Shown here: piece by piece, positions 1 to 9,249 of the stretch
Layout: each line of letters begins with the position of its first letter
How positions within the stretch are numbered: position 1 is the first letter of the stretch
Assembly (NCBI RefSeq): GCF_000378045.1
Contig: NZ_KB899094.1
Span: 1-64,000 of the forward strand
Length of the DNA: 64,000 nt
Direction: 5' to 3'
Source: Marinobacterium rhizophilum DSM 18822
GTDB taxonomy: Bacteria > Pseudomonadota > Gammaproteobacteria > Pseudomonadales > Balneatricaceae
Program-made: the position numbers and the translations under genes
Notes under the pieces: model-generated
What the model was told of the DNA's origin: nothing
Seen by the model: the letters and a program-made list of their open reading frames with translations, nothing else
The model's database searches: none

Positions 1-119
1 TTGTAGTAGGTTGCATCTGATATCCCATGTTCACGACAGACGTCTTTGACCATGCAGCCCGCCTCGACGGACTTCAGGATCTGAACGATCTGTGACTCGG
101 TGAAGCGTGACTTCCGCAT
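1..119 (-). CDS. IS3-family transposase OrfA, N-terminal fragment
   Basis: The minus strand from an ATG at 119 reads about 39 codons of a helix-turn-helix OrfA protein, including SRFTESQIVQILK and DVCREHGISDATYY, typical of the IS3 OrfA DNA-binding domain. OrfA binds the element ends and in IS3 elements is joined to the DDE catalytic OrfB by programmed frameshifting. The gene runs off the left edge, so whether the element is intact is unknown. Confidence 0.75.
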   Translation of the reverse strand, partial: MRKSRFTESQIVQILKSVEAGCMVKDVCREHGISDATYY

Positions 120-198
120 CGTGTGTTCTCCATCAGCATCGTTGAAGTATGCCGGAGAACTCTAGTTTTGGCTGGTCCGATTTTAAGGGAGGGTTACA
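1..198 (-). mobile_element. Left end of an IS3-family insertion sequence (partial)
   Basis: The first bases encode, on the minus strand, the start of an OrfA-type transposase. The likely outer end of the element is near 198, where the minus strand reads TGTAACCCTCCC, with the TG terminus usual for IS3 elements. The rest of the element lies outside the window, so the second inverted repeat and target duplication cannot be checked. Sequence to the right is AT-rich and unlike the GC-rich bulk, fitting an insertion in an acquired segment. Confidence 0.6.
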
Positions 199-487
199 AT
201 ACTAAGTAATGCATTTATAGTCAGTAATTTTTCCTAACACCTATGAGCCGTCCCCACGTCAATGGGCATTAAAAATTCTAGGCCTTTTGGAATTCCGCGG
301 ACAGTAAACCCGGTTCCGCGATCCGTACTAATATCGTCACATTATCGAACCCTCGTTGGACAAGGATGTTGATCGAAACGCCGGAAGGCAATCTCATGGC
401 CGAGGTCCAACGGCCTGCGTGTCTAAAACACAAATGTTATGTTTAAAATGGGCCGACATGGCTACATCGATATAGAGAATCATCGAA

Positions 488-766
488 ATGGCACCGAGCA
501 CAACAAAGACTATCAAGATATACGGTGGCTGGGTATTGGTCTGTCAGGCCGTTTCGGCGTACGGAGCATTGTTCGAAAGCCATGGCGAATACGGAATTAG
601 TTCTCATATGTGGCTGACAATCACGGGTTTACCCTCGTCGCTATTGTCATGGTTCATTGTTCCAAACGGCACATTTACAGGTGCACTGGCAGCAGGTTCC
701 TTAGGGCTAGTTCAATGGGCGGCGATTGCTGAAGGCGTCGTGAGGTGGCATGCTTGGCGCAAATAA
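488..766 (+). CDS. Small conserved-looking membrane protein, function unknown
   Basis: A 92-residue protein with about three hydrophobic stretches (roughly residues 12-27, 40-57 and 63-82), a GGW near the N-terminus and a basic C-terminal end rich in Trp (RWHAWRK). I recognise no enzyme motif. Integral membrane proteins of this size with the same SHMWLTITG-type core seem to recur as hypothetical proteins, but that is memory, not a search. It lies alone in AT-rich DNA between the IS end and the next small membrane gene and reads the same way as it. The start is the first in-frame ATG; no strong Shine-Dalgarno is visible, so it is not certain. Confidence 0.55.
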   Translation: MAPSTTKTIKIYGGWVLVCQAVSAYGALFESHGEYGISSHMWLTITGLPSSLLSWFIVPNGTFTGALAAGSLGLVQWAAIAEGVVRWHAWRK

Positions 767-840
767 AAGCTAAATGAAAAATAGCAATGGGGTCAAGATC
801 CTCACTGTTGTTCACTGGGCGTTATGTGTTACAGGGATGT

Positions 841-1131
841 ATGAAACTTAGTGCTTTTCAAGCGATTATTCTATCTGTAGCCGCTCCCGGTCTAATAGTT
901 TTTTTGGGTGTGCAATCGTCGTACTGGCTAAATCTACGATCAAACCTCGCTACGGTCGAAATGGCGTATTCGTTGTTAGCTATTCTTATTGGCGTTTACT
1001 CATTCAAGAACATAAAAATTATTTCAAAGCCAAAGCTTTTGATAGCATGGCTAATTTATTTGTTGGTTTTAGTTTTCATTATTTTTTGGGTTTGTTTATT
1101 AACTGCATGTGGTAATGGTGACTGCCTATGA
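841..1131 (+). CDS. Small hydrophobic membrane protein, function unknown
   Basis: About 96 residues from the ATG at 841, which has a short purine run (AGGGA) just upstream. An alternative start at 787 would add 18 residues that do not look like part of the fold. Three strongly hydrophobic segments (about residues 6-25, 40-55 and 68-88) suggest three membrane spans. The C-terminus carries two cysteines (TACGNGDC). Base composition is clearly lower in GC than the genes after 3200, a sign of foreign origin. No family recognised. Confidence 0.5.
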   Translation: MKLSAFQAIILSVAAPGLIVFLGVQSSYWLNLRSNLATVEMAYSLLAILIGVYSFKNIKIISKPKLLIAWLIYLLVLVFIIFWVCLLTACGNGDCL

Positions 1132-1226
1132 TAAAAAAACATCGCGCAGGGAACGAGCGAACCTTTCTTAATGGATCTATTGAGATTACGTTTGATCAGC
1201 AGCACCGAAAAGACAGACGTTATTAA
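1128..1226 (+). CDS. Possible 32-residue basic peptide overlapping the upstream stop
   Basis: An ATG shares its bases with the stop of the preceding membrane gene (ATGA arrangement at 1128-1131) and opens a 32-codon frame ending at 1226. The peptide is charged (many Lys, Arg, His). Such overlap often means translational coupling, but the frame is short and no homologue is known to me, so chance is quite possible. Confidence 0.2.
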   Translation: MIKKHRAGNERTFLNGSIEITFDQQHRKDRRY

Positions 1227-1512
1227 CTTGGCCTGCCAATAGGTTCATTCATATTCCTATTCGGGGATTAGGCGCCTATTACTGTGCTGCCATCGGTGGA
1301 TGTATAGCTGTTTGTAAGAAGACCACTCCGCGGGCGAATAGGGCTTTGGTGAGCAACCGATTCTCTGAAGACCGGGCTTCTACAAATTTTCGGCACTGCT
1401 CCGGCTGAGATGTATTTGTCAGCCGGGTTAATAATATCTTTTTATGCAGTGTGGCTGTATAACTATAGCGACGCAGATTATTTGAAGACTCTAACCCAAG
1501 GGAAAGAAAGGC

Positions 1513-3102
1513 ATGACCACCTCTAATATAAAAACACCCGGCGTGTACATAAATGAGATAGATGCATTTCCCAATTCTGTTGTCCCCGTGGCAACGGCGG
1601 TGCCGGCGTTTATCGGTTACACGCCCGCGGCGGAATGCGAAGGAAAGTCTTACTTTGATAAGACACAGAAAATTTCCTCGTTCGCTGAGTTTCAAGCCAT
1701 ATATATGAAGCCCGATCCGGCACCGCCGGCTGATCCTGCGTCGCAATATAGTCCAGAGTATTATCTGGTCGAACAAGAGCAGAAACCGTCCCAAGGGGAT
1801 TATCTGGCGATAAACGGCACTTTTTATGCTGTCATCCCTGACGCAAGCACCCTCTACTATCTCTACAACAGCGTTCGACTGTTTTATCAAAATGGCGGCG
1901 GGGATGCGTACATTGTTTCTGTAGGCTCCTATGGCGCGCCAAGTCGCAGGGCGGCGGATGTAGGAGCACAAATTGTCAATCCAAATGTTCAGCTGGCCGA
2001 TTTGCAGCGTGGCCTGGAGCTGCTCAAACATGAGCAGGAGCCAACCCTGTACATCTGTCCCGATGCGACTCTGTTGTCAGTGGACGACAACGGCACGCTA
2101 ATGCAAAGCATGTTGTTGCAGGCTGAGGAACTTCAAACAGCGATGTGCCTGTTCGACGTTATTGGCGGCAAAGCACCAGACCCCGTCACCTATACCCAGG
2201 ATATTGAGACATTCCGCAATCATACCGGGTCCAATGGTTTGATGTTTGGCGCCGCCTATTACCCGTTTATTGGCACGACCATCATGGGGAATGGCGATAT
2301 CAACTATACCCATCTGTTTGGTGGTGATATCAAACCACTGGCAGCTATTCTGAACCCGCCCTCTGCGCCCAATGCCGCGGTTGAGAAGATCATTGGCATG
2401 ATCGAAAATCCGCCGAATACCGGTGCATTGACCCGCTCTCAGCTTAATGCGGCGCTGCTATATGCGTCCAGGACCTATGGGCAGATTATTGAGCATGTGC
2501 TGGCGGACGCCAATATACTTCCGCCAAGTGGCGGTATGGCTGGGGTCTATACGGTCAACGATAATGAAAATGGCGTTTGGCATGCACCTGCCAATACCAG
2601 TATCGTCGGCGCGGCCAGTCTGCCCATTCGTTTGAATGATACACAGCAGGCAGGTCTGCATGTCGATGCGGTATCAGGCAAGTCCATCAATGCGATTCGC
2701 TTTTTCAACGGTCAGGGGATTCTGGTGTGGGGCGCCCGCACGCTGGATGGCAATAGCCAGGACTGGCGCTATATTTCGGTTCGCCGCACGATTACGTTCA
2801 TCGAACAGTCCGTCAGGCTTGCAGTGCGGGCTTACGGCTCTGAACCAAACGACGCTAATACATGGCTGGCGGTTCGAAGTGTGATCAGCAGTTTCCTGAC
2901 CGATATCTGGAAACAGGGCGGGGTGCAGGGCGCGAAAGCGTCGGATGCTTTCCAGGTTGAATGCGGCCTGGGTACAACCATGTCGTCGCAGGATATTCTC
3001 AACGGTGTCATGACGGTGACGGTTAAGGTCGCGGTCGTTCGTCCGGCTGAATTTATTGTCATCAGCCTTCAACAGGAAATGACGGACAATGTTTCCCGGT
3101 AG
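1513..3102 (+). CDS. Contractile tail sheath protein (phage / injection-system type), orphan
   Basis: The 529-residue protein opens with KTPGVYINEIDAFPNSVV and then VPAFIGYT, the classic N-terminus of tail sheath proteins of contractile phage tails, R-type tailocins and extracellular contractile injection systems. The C-terminal 120 residues (FIEQSVRLAVRAYG, ISSFLTDIWKQGGVQGA, AEFIVISLQQ) match the conserved sheath core domain that packs on the inner tube. Sheath proteins form the contracting outer cylinder and need tube, baseplate and cap partners. None lies downstream, where an unrelated hydrolase starts 116 bp later, and upstream there are only small membrane genes and an IS end. The sheath is therefore an orphan here. 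The start has an AAAGG-type ribosome site. The reading frame is intact. Confidence 0.9.
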   Translation: MTTSNIKTPGVYINEIDAFPNSVVPVATAVPAFIGYTPAAECEGKSYFDKTQKISSFAEFQAIYMKPDPAPPADPASQYSPEYYLVEQEQKPSQGDYLAINGTFYAVIPDASTLYYLYNSVRLFYQNGGGDAYIVSVGSYGAPSRRAADVGAQIVNPNVQLADLQRGLELLKHEQEPTLYICPDATLLSVDDNGTLMQSMLLQAEELQTAMCLFDVIGGKAPDPVTYTQDIETFRNHTGSNGLMFGAAYYPFIGTTIMGNGDINYTHLFGGDIKPLAAILNPPSAPNAAVEKIIGMIENPPNTGALTRSQLNAALLYASRTYGQIIEHVLADANILPPSGGMAGVYTVNDNENGVWHAPANTSIVGAASLPIRLNDTQQAGLHVDAVSGKSINAIRFFNGQGILVWGARTLDGNSQDWRYISVRRTITFIEQSVRLAVRAYGSEPNDANTWLAVRSVISSFLTDIWKQGGVQGAKASDAFQVECGLGTTMSSQDILNGVMTVTVKVAVVRPAEFIVISLQQEMTDNVSR

Positions 3103-3218
3103 CAACGCACAGGGCTGATGGGTGACCCTTTGACACGCCCATCCAGCCAAGTGCGCCCGTTTTGTCGTTATTGCGGACATCCAGGGAGTAAAGGTAATGA
3201 ATAGCCGCAGGAATTCAT

Positions 3219-4259
3219 ATGAAAATTAGCAGCGGTTTGCTAACCGCCATGCTGCCCCTTGCGCTGGTCGTGGGCAGTGTTGAGTCATACGCGACAGATG
3301 CCGTGGGTTTGCAGGTCAGGGAACTCGCGGTGCCGGGCCGGGACAATCCCATTAGCGTGAAGTTTTGGTATCCGGCACGAAGCGACGGCGATTTGCGTCG
3401 GGTTGGTGAAAACAAGGTTTTCGAAGGCGTCGCTGCCAGGCAGGACGCGAGTATTGCTGAAGGGCAATTTCCGCTTGTGCTGCTTTCCCATGGCGGCCTG
3501 AGGGCTGCACCGCACATGAGCAACTGGATTGCCGCTGACCTGGCATCGCGTGGCTTCCTGGTGGCTGTACCGCAACCGCCCCGCCTGGAATACAGCGATG
3601 CCGGTGTTGCTGTGCAAGAAATCTGGCGTCGGCCCAGCGATCTGAGGGCAACGCTAACCGTACTGGAGCGCGACGCAGCACTGGGCCCGCACCTTGATCC
3701 GAATAACGTGGGCGTTGTCGGGTTTTTCCTGGGTGCGACGTCGGCGCTTGCACTGGCCGGTGCACGGCTGGATCCGGCCAGTTACAAGCAATCATGCGAC
3801 AAGCCCGGTCTGGCAATGGACTGCGCATGGTTCGAGAAAAACGCGGTGGACCTGAGCCTGACCGACAACCATGACCTGGCACGTTCGCACAAAGACGCGC
3901 GGGTAAAGGTCGCTGTTGCAGTTGATCCTGAGCTGAGTCACGCCTTTACAGAAGCCAGCCTGGCCGAAATCACGATCCCGGTGGGTATTCTCAACCTTGG
4001 GCAGCCCGGTGGCATAACGCCTGAACTTGATGCCTCGGGTCTGGCGGTACGCATATCGGCATCCCACTACCAGACTGTGGCTGATGCCACCCCATTCAGT
4101 GCTTTTAGTCTGTGCAAAAACGGCGGGGCAGAGATCCTGCAGGATTTGGGTGAGGATGGAAGTATCTGTCGTGAAGAGGGCAAGCGCTCAGGTGCAGCAA
4201 TTCATGCGCACCTGACCGACTTGATCGAGGCCGCTCTTATGAACTCGGCAGGCAAATAG
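3219..4259 (+). CDS. Secreted predicted dienelactone-hydrolase-like protein lacking the nucleophile Ser
   Basis: A 346-residue protein with a signal peptide (about residues 1-25, ending SYA) followed by an alpha/beta-hydrolase domain of the predicted dienelactone hydrolase / PAF-acetylhydrolase-like group. LVLLSHGGLR gives the oxyanion-hole strand. The nucleophile elbow reads VGVVGFFLGATSAL, where the family normally has G-x-S-x-G. The Ser position is Phe (TTC), one C-to-T change from TCC. The frame is otherwise intact to the end, so the protein may be a recent loss-of-function allele or have a non-hydrolytic role. It sits alone between the sheath and nuclease genes. The fold assignment is firm; activity is doubtful. 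Confidence 0.75.
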   Translation: MKISSGLLTAMLPLALVVGSVESYATDAVGLQVRELAVPGRDNPISVKFWYPARSDGDLRRVGENKVFEGVAARQDASIAEGQFPLVLLSHGGLRAAPHMSNWIAADLASRGFLVAVPQPPRLEYSDAGVAVQEIWRRPSDLRATLTVLERDAALGPHLDPNNVGVVGFFLGATSALALAGARLDPASYKQSCDKPGLAMDCAWFEKNAVDLSLTDNHDLARSHKDARVKVAVAVDPELSHAFTEASLAEITIPVGILNLGQPGGITPELDASGLAVRISASHYQTVADATPFSAFSLCKNGGAEILQDLGEDGSICREEGKRSGAAIHAHLTDLIEAALMNSAGK

Positions 4260-4478
4260 GGATCGCGGAGAACAGCATAGCGATTTGTGCGATTCGGAAT
4301 TTCAGGCAAATACGGAAATTCGGGACTAAGCTGTCTGCTTTGGTGTCAGAGCCTTAATCGCATTGCTACCCAACTGCAATGATTCTGGCGTTAACTGACT
4401 AATCAGATGTGGCTGCGCTGTACCACCTGTGCGTGTTTGTGGCCGAACTTGCGGATTCCATGTAGAAGGGCGAGGTCG

Positions 4479-6686
4479 ATGCGAATGATAACGCGAGCAG
4501 TCGGGAGACTTGTCGGGGGTGGTACCCTTGCGGCGCTACTGACAGTCACGGCCACCGCCAGCCAGGCGGCAGAACCAACCGGCCTGGCATGCGGCGATCC
4601 GGCGACATTGATTCACCAGATTCAGGGCAGCGGCACGGTATTTGATTCCGACTATGGCGGCGTTCAGAGCGTCGAGGCGGTGGTCACCGCGGTGATGCCC
4701 GGTTTGAACGGTTTCTATGTTCAGGAAGAGGCGCCGGATGCGGATGGCGATGCGGCGACCTCAGAGGGGCTCTTCGTCTTTGTCGGCAATGCGTCGTTAC
4801 CCGGCATCTCCATCGGGGACCTGGTGCGCGTGACCGGTACCGTGCGGGAGTCTGTCACTGCGGGCGGTGCCAGTTCGCAAACCGAGATCAGCCAATCGCC
4901 GGTGACTACCGTTTGTAGCACGGCATCGCAGATAACCCCGACCGATATCGAGCTGCCGCTCGCCGACAGTGCCGATCTGGAAGCGGTCGAGGGCATGTTG
5001 GTGAGGCTGCCGCAGGCGCTGACCATCAGCGAATATTTCAATTTCGATCGCTTCGGGGAAGTGGTGCTGAGCCTGCCTAAAGAGGGGGATGATCGGCTGT
5101 ATACGCCGACGTCGGTGGTGCCGCCGGGCGCAGAGGCCAATGCGCTGGCGCAGGACAACGCCCTGCGCTCTATTCTGATCGATGACGGTCGCAGCATTTC
5201 GAACCCCGATCCCGCCATACACCCCGGCAACGGCGAAAGCTTCGATCTCGGCAACCGTTTCCGTGGCGCAGATCGCATCAGCGCCATCCAGGGCGTGATC
5301 GACGATTCCTTTGGCAGTTACCGCCTGCAGCCCAGCCTTTATGGCAGCTATGAAGCGGTGAATTCACGCCCCGAGACGCCGAACGATGTCGGTGGCAACG
5401 TGCACGTGGCCAGCCTGAATGTGCTGAACTATTTCCTCACGCTTCGCACCGGTGGCAGCTGCGGACCTGCGGGAGATCTGAATTGTCGTGGCGCCAGTAC
5501 AGCCGCGGAGCTGGAGCGGCAGCGGACCAAGTTGCTGGCCACGCTGGAAGGTCTCGATGCTGACGTCGTGGGCCTGGTTGAACTGGAAAACAGCATCGCG
5601 GTGGAGCCGGCCGCCGACCTGGTGGCGGGGCTCAATGCCCTGGACGGGGCCGGGAGCTGGGCCTACGTCGATACCGGCGTGATCGGCAATGATGCGGTCC
5701 GGGTCGGTTTAATCTACCGTCCCGCGATAGTTCAGCCCGTGGGTGGTTTCGCGATTCTGGATGCGAGTGTCGATCCCCGTTTTCTGGATAACAAGAATCG
5801 TCCGGCGCTGGCCCAGACGTTCGCGACGGTGGCGTCGGGTGAGCGCTTCACCCTGGTGGTGAATCACTTCAAGTCCAAGGGCTCGTCCTGCGACGATGTG
5901 GGCGACAGCGATGCCGGTGACGGCCAGGGCAACTGCAACCAGACCCGGACCAAGGCGGCCGCGGCGCTGGCAGACTGGCTGGCCAGCGATCCGACGGGGC
6001 ATGGCGAGGGCCGGACGTTGATCATCGGCGATCTCAACGCCTATGACCAGGAAGACCCGGTCGCGCTGCTGAAGGAGCAGGGGTACATCGATTTGATTGC
6101 CGCTTTCAACGGCGAGAAGGCCTACTCCTATCTGTTTGATGGCCAGCTGGGGTACCTTGACCATGCCCTGGCAAGCCCGGCCCTGGCGGGTGCGGTCACC
6201 GGTGCCACCGTCTGGCATATCAACGCCGACGAGCCCGATATCCTCGACTACCGCACCACCTTCAAGAAGCTGCCGCAGCAGGCCCTGTTCGAGGACAATG
6301 CCTTTCGCTCGTCCGACCATGATCCGGTGATCGTTGGGCTCGATCTGACACCGCCACAGCTGGAGGTTTCGGTCACCCCGGACCTGCTCTGGCCGCCGAA
6401 ACACCGGTATGTCGAGGTGGTGGCGACCGTCACCGCAACGGACGAAACGGATGCGACCCCGCTCATCAAGCTTCTGTCCGTGGTCTCCACTGAGCCCGAC
6501 AACGGTGATGACGATGGCAACACGACGGACGATGTCCGGATTATCGATGATTATCATTTCGAGCTACGCGCCGAACGCTCGGGCAGCGGGCTTGGACGTG
6601 CCTACATCATCACCTATAGCGCAGAGAATGCTGCCGGTACCAGTACCGAGGCTTCGGCGACGGTATGGGTTCCGTTGCAACGATAA
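4479..6686 (+). CDS. ExeM/NucH-family extracellular endonuclease
   Basis: A 735-residue secreted nuclease. The start at 4479 is preceded by GAGG and gives a clean signal peptide (basic MRMITRAVGR, hydrophobic core, cleavage near ASQA/AEP), so the longer frame from 4407 is unlikely. After an OB-fold-like lamin-tail/nuclease-associated region (about 50-300) comes an endonuclease/exonuclease/phosphatase domain. Its metal and catalytic motifs are VASLNVLNYF, VGLVELEN, NHFKSKG, IIGDLNAYDQEDP and SSDHDPVIVGL. The last 100 residues form an Ig-like acidic tail. There is no visible sorting signal. The likely role is degradation of extracellular DNA for nutrients or in biofilms. It stands alone. Confidence 0.85.
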   Translation: MRMITRAVGRLVGGGTLAALLTVTATASQAAEPTGLACGDPATLIHQIQGSGTVFDSDYGGVQSVEAVVTAVMPGLNGFYVQEEAPDADGDAATSEGLFVFVGNASLPGISIGDLVRVTGTVRESVTAGGASSQTEISQSPVTTVCSTASQITPTDIELPLADSADLEAVEGMLVRLPQALTISEYFNFDRFGEVVLSLPKEGDDRLYTPTSVVPPGAEANALAQDNALRSILIDDGRSISNPDPAIHPGNGESFDLGNRFRGADRISAIQGVIDDSFGSYRLQPSLYGSYEAVNSRPETPNDVGGNVHVASLNVLNYFLTLRTGGSCGPAGDLNCRGASTAAELERQRTKLLATLEGLDADVVGLVELENSIAVEPAADLVAGLNALDGAGSWAYVDTGVIGNDAVRVGLIYRPAIVQPVGGFAILDASVDPRFLDNKNRPALAQTFATVASGERFTLVVNHFKSKGSSCDDVGDSDAGDGQGNCNQTRTKAAAALADWLASDPTGHGEGRTLIIGDLNAYDQEDPVALLKEQGYIDLIAAFNGEKAYSYLFDGQLGYLDHALASPALAGAVTGATVWHINADEPDILDYRTTFKKLPQQALFEDNAFRSSDHDPVIVGLDLTPPQLEVSVTPDLLWPPKHRYVEVVATVTATDETDATPLIKLLSVVSTEPDNGDDDGNTTDDVRIIDDYHFELRAERSGSGLGRAYIITYSAENAAGTSTEASATVWVPLQR

Positions 6687-6925
6687 GCTGCAAAGTACGC
6701 CAAAACGGGCGCCAGGCCGGCTCCCGCAGGCTTTTTGTATAACAACGCCAGGACCTTCTTTGGCTTCGTCACTTCCCGCATCGGCGGGGTCTATACTGGG
6801 CTGAGATTTTTCAGCCCGTATTGATAACGGGTACTCGAACAGAAAAATAACCGCTCGTTCCACGCCTTGTTTTTTGGCTTCCGATTATGTGAAGCCCTCT
6901 ATGCACTTAAATGGGAAGGTCAACT

Positions 6926-7828
6926 ATGGGTAGTGCCGCCAGTCCGGTCAAAACGAGAGAGCTCAATAACCATCATTTCGATTCCACGATCTGGAATGAT
7001 TTCAAGTTTCGAAATGACGATATCATTATCTCGACCTATGCGAAGTCGGGCACAACCTGGATGCAGCAAATCATTACGCAGTTGCTGTTTAATGGCGAGG
7101 AAGGGTTGGAGGTTGCGGAAATGTCGCCGTGGCTGGACCTGCGGGTTCCTCCCAAGGACCTGAAGCTCGCGGCTGTCGAGGCGCAGACGCATCGACGATT
7201 CCTGAAGACGCATTTGCCGGTAGACGCCTTGGTATTTGGCGCCAAGGCAAAATATATCTACATTGGCCGGGACGGCCGCGATGTTGTCTGGAGCCTGTAC
7301 AACCATCATGTAAATGCCAACGCTGCCTGGTATGCAGCCTTGAATGATACGCCGGGCAGGGTCGGCCCGCCTATCGAACCACCGCCTGCCTCGATCCTTC
7401 AGTATTACAACGACTGGCTTGAAAAGGATGGCTTTCCGTTTTGGTCATTCTGGGAAAATGCCCGCACCTGGTGGGAAATCCGGGATTTGCCCAACGTGCT
7501 GTTCGTGCACTTCTCAAACTTGAAAAAAGACATGCCCGGTGAAATACGGCGGATTGCCGAATTCCTGGAAACACCGATAGACGAGTCCAAGTGGGACGAT
7601 ATATTACGCCACTGCAGTTTCGATTACATGAAAGCCCACGCGACCCAGTCCGTACCCCTGGGCGGCGCTTTCTGGGACGGCGGCGCAGAAACCTTTATTC
7701 ACAAGGGCACAAACGGCCGCTGGCGCGACGTACTCTCGGCTGAAGATAGCGCCCGATATGAAAAACGTGCCGCGTCTGAGCTTGAAAGTGACTGCGCACA
7801 CTGGCTCGCGACAGGCGAATTGAGGTAA
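6926..7828 (+). CDS. Sulfotransferase-domain protein
   Basis: A 300-residue cytosolic sulfotransferase of the sulfotransferase_1 family, which moves the sulfuryl group from PAPS to an acceptor hydroxyl or amine. AKSGTTWMQQI near residue 40 is the 5'-phosphosulfate loop. FLKTHLP holds the usual strand-loop before the catalytic region, and YIGRDGRDVVWSLYNHH is the 3'-phosphate-binding motif. The C-terminal KGTNGRWRDVLS resembles the RKGxxGDW cofactor motif. The start at 6926 is preferred because GGAAGG lies six bases upstream; the ATG at 6911 lies within that site. The acceptor is unknown, and no sulfate-activation genes are near. Confidence 0.85.
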   Translation: MGSAASPVKTRELNNHHFDSTIWNDFKFRNDDIIISTYAKSGTTWMQQIITQLLFNGEEGLEVAEMSPWLDLRVPPKDLKLAAVEAQTHRRFLKTHLPVDALVFGAKAKYIYIGRDGRDVVWSLYNHHVNANAAWYAALNDTPGRVGPPIEPPPASILQYYNDWLEKDGFPFWSFWENARTWWEIRDLPNVLFVHFSNLKKDMPGEIRRIAEFLETPIDESKWDDILRHCSFDYMKAHATQSVPLGGAFWDGGAETFIHKGTNGRWRDVLSAEDSARYEKRAASELESDCAHWLATGELR

Positions 7829-7986
7829 TGGCATAGAGGTGGGCGCTCCGCCTGGATACCGCCGGCTCGCGCTCTGACCCTTGCGCCTGATACAACGCTG
7901 GCAGCAGGATGCATCCGTGACAGCCGCAGTGGTAGTTCGTTACGATACCGGATTGATATGATCACCCGGTTTGGAAGGGCTTTTCT

Positions 7987-8340
7987 ATGGATATTCAACG
8001 TGTTAATCCTTGTGCTCGCTGGTCTGACGCCACGGTGTACAACGGCATCGCGCACTTTGTCGAAGTGGCCGATACGGATACCAGCGCGGACATGGCAGGG
8101 CAGGTTGCGCAGATATTCGCACAGGCCGAGGCGTCGCTTGCAAGTGTCGGCAGCGACAAGTCGCGAATTCTGTCGGTGACCATTTATGTCACGGATTTTG
8201 CCAATTTCAACGCCCTGAACGAAGCCTGGGAAGCATGGCTGCCGGCGGGCTGTGCGCCGAGCCGGGCCTGTGTGAAGGCGGAGCTCGCGAATCCGGCGTT
8301 GCTGGTGGAAATTGCCTTTGTTGCCGCGGCGGGGCAGTAA
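7987..8340 (+). CDS. RidA / YjgF family protein
   Basis: 117 residues with the whole RidA fold: ARWSDATVYNGIAHFVEVAD at the N-terminal strand, a central helix (AQIFAQAEASLASVGSDKSRI), then TIYVTDFANFNALNEAWEAWL and APSRACVKAELANPALLVEI. The Arg in SRACV corresponds to the residue that binds the carboxylate of 2-aminoacrylate/imine intermediates in deaminating RidA proteins, and the ending VEIAFVAA is typical. The likely job is hydrolysis of reactive enamines/imines in the cytosol. It is not obviously in an operon: the flanking gaps are about 160-170 bp. Confidence 0.85.
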   Translation: MDIQRVNPCARWSDATVYNGIAHFVEVADTDTSADMAGQVAQIFAQAEASLASVGSDKSRILSVTIYVTDFANFNALNEAWEAWLPAGCAPSRACVKAELANPALLVEIAFVAAAGQ

Positions 8341-8510
8341 AGCGCGGGCCAAAATGTTATCGCCGGGTTGCTGCATGGATGCCTCTCTATAACGTGGCAA
8401 ACCACTGCCCGGCGGCTGGCGCGATACGAATGGTAGCGCCATTCGGTGCTGAACAGGAGTCAGCACCGAATAGGCGCGTAAAAGAAATCGAGATATGGAA
8501 AGGCCCGAGC

Positions 8511-9161
8511 ATGATCAGGGATGTCGTCTTCCCCGCGGACAGTAACGCGCTGCGAACGCTCATTTATGAATATGTGGACTGGCTGGGCATTGACCTGAGC
8601 TATCAGGATTTTGCGGGCGAGATGGCAACACTTGAAAGTCTCTTCTCACTGCCCAGCGGCCAGTATACCTTTGCGATTGAGAACGCCGAGGTGGCGGGTG
8701 GGGTGGGGTTTCGAAGGATCGATCAGTTCACGGCGGAGGTCAAGCGGCTCTATGTGCGCCCCCAGTTCCAGGGCAGGGGTCTAGCAGCCTGTCGGACTTG
8801 GCCGGTCGTAGCGAGGGAAAGTCCGTTTTGAGGCAGTTTTTGGGCTCTTTTGAGGCGAATAGTGGTTCTATTTAACGAGAAAGAGTACGCAAAATGACCA
8901 AAATCGCCTTTTCCGCAGTAGATCAGTGTTAAGTCGGACAGGCTGCCAGGGTTGGCACTTATGGATAACCTGCTGGCCAGACTCCGGGGGCTGGGATACC
9001 AGCGCGTCGTGCTGGATGCCGTGCCGCCGACCCAAAATGCCCAGCAATTGTATGAGGCCATGGGCTTCTACGAGATACCGCCCTATTTTGTGAATCCAAC
9101 GCCCAATACCCGGTTTTATGCCTTTAATCTGCACGATGATGCCGCGAAGGCGCGTGCCTGA
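8511..9161 (+). pseudogene. GNAT acetyltransferase split by a 163-bp insertion
   Basis: The 5' part (8511 to about 8780, GGAAAGG ribosome site) encodes the first half of a GNAT N-acetyltransferase, ending in VKRLYVRPQFQGRG, the start of the acetyl-CoA pyrophosphate-binding loop. An inverted-repeat element follows and puts a stop at 8829-8831. Coding homology resumes at about 8949 with LALMDNLLARLRGLGY, then a normal C-terminal half (LYEAMGFYEI, FYAFNLHDDA) ending at 9161. Removing the element restores a contiguous protein of about 165 residues with only small junction uncertainty. As written, the acetyl-CoA loop is broken, so the gene should be inactive. Confidence 0.85.
8784..8946. mobile_element. 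MITE-like element with 16-bp terminal inverted repeats
   Basis: The left end 8784-8799 (GCAGCCTGTCGGACTT) and right end 8931-8946 (AAGTCGGACAGGCTGC) are inverted copies with one mismatch. The 163-bp body has no transposase frame. It interrupts an acetyltransferase reading frame. Short AGGG-containing flanks on both sides (8776-8780 and 8948-8951) may be a blurred target duplication, but its length is unclear. The size and structure fit a non-autonomous miniature element moved by a transposase elsewhere in the genome. I cannot name the parent IS. Confidence 0.8.
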
Positions 9162-9249
9162 TTTGAGCCGTCTGGCCGGGATCAAGCTGGGCCCTTTTCA
9201 ATGAGCCGAAATGCCGCCTGGCATGGGCTGGAAGTCCGGGAGAACATCA

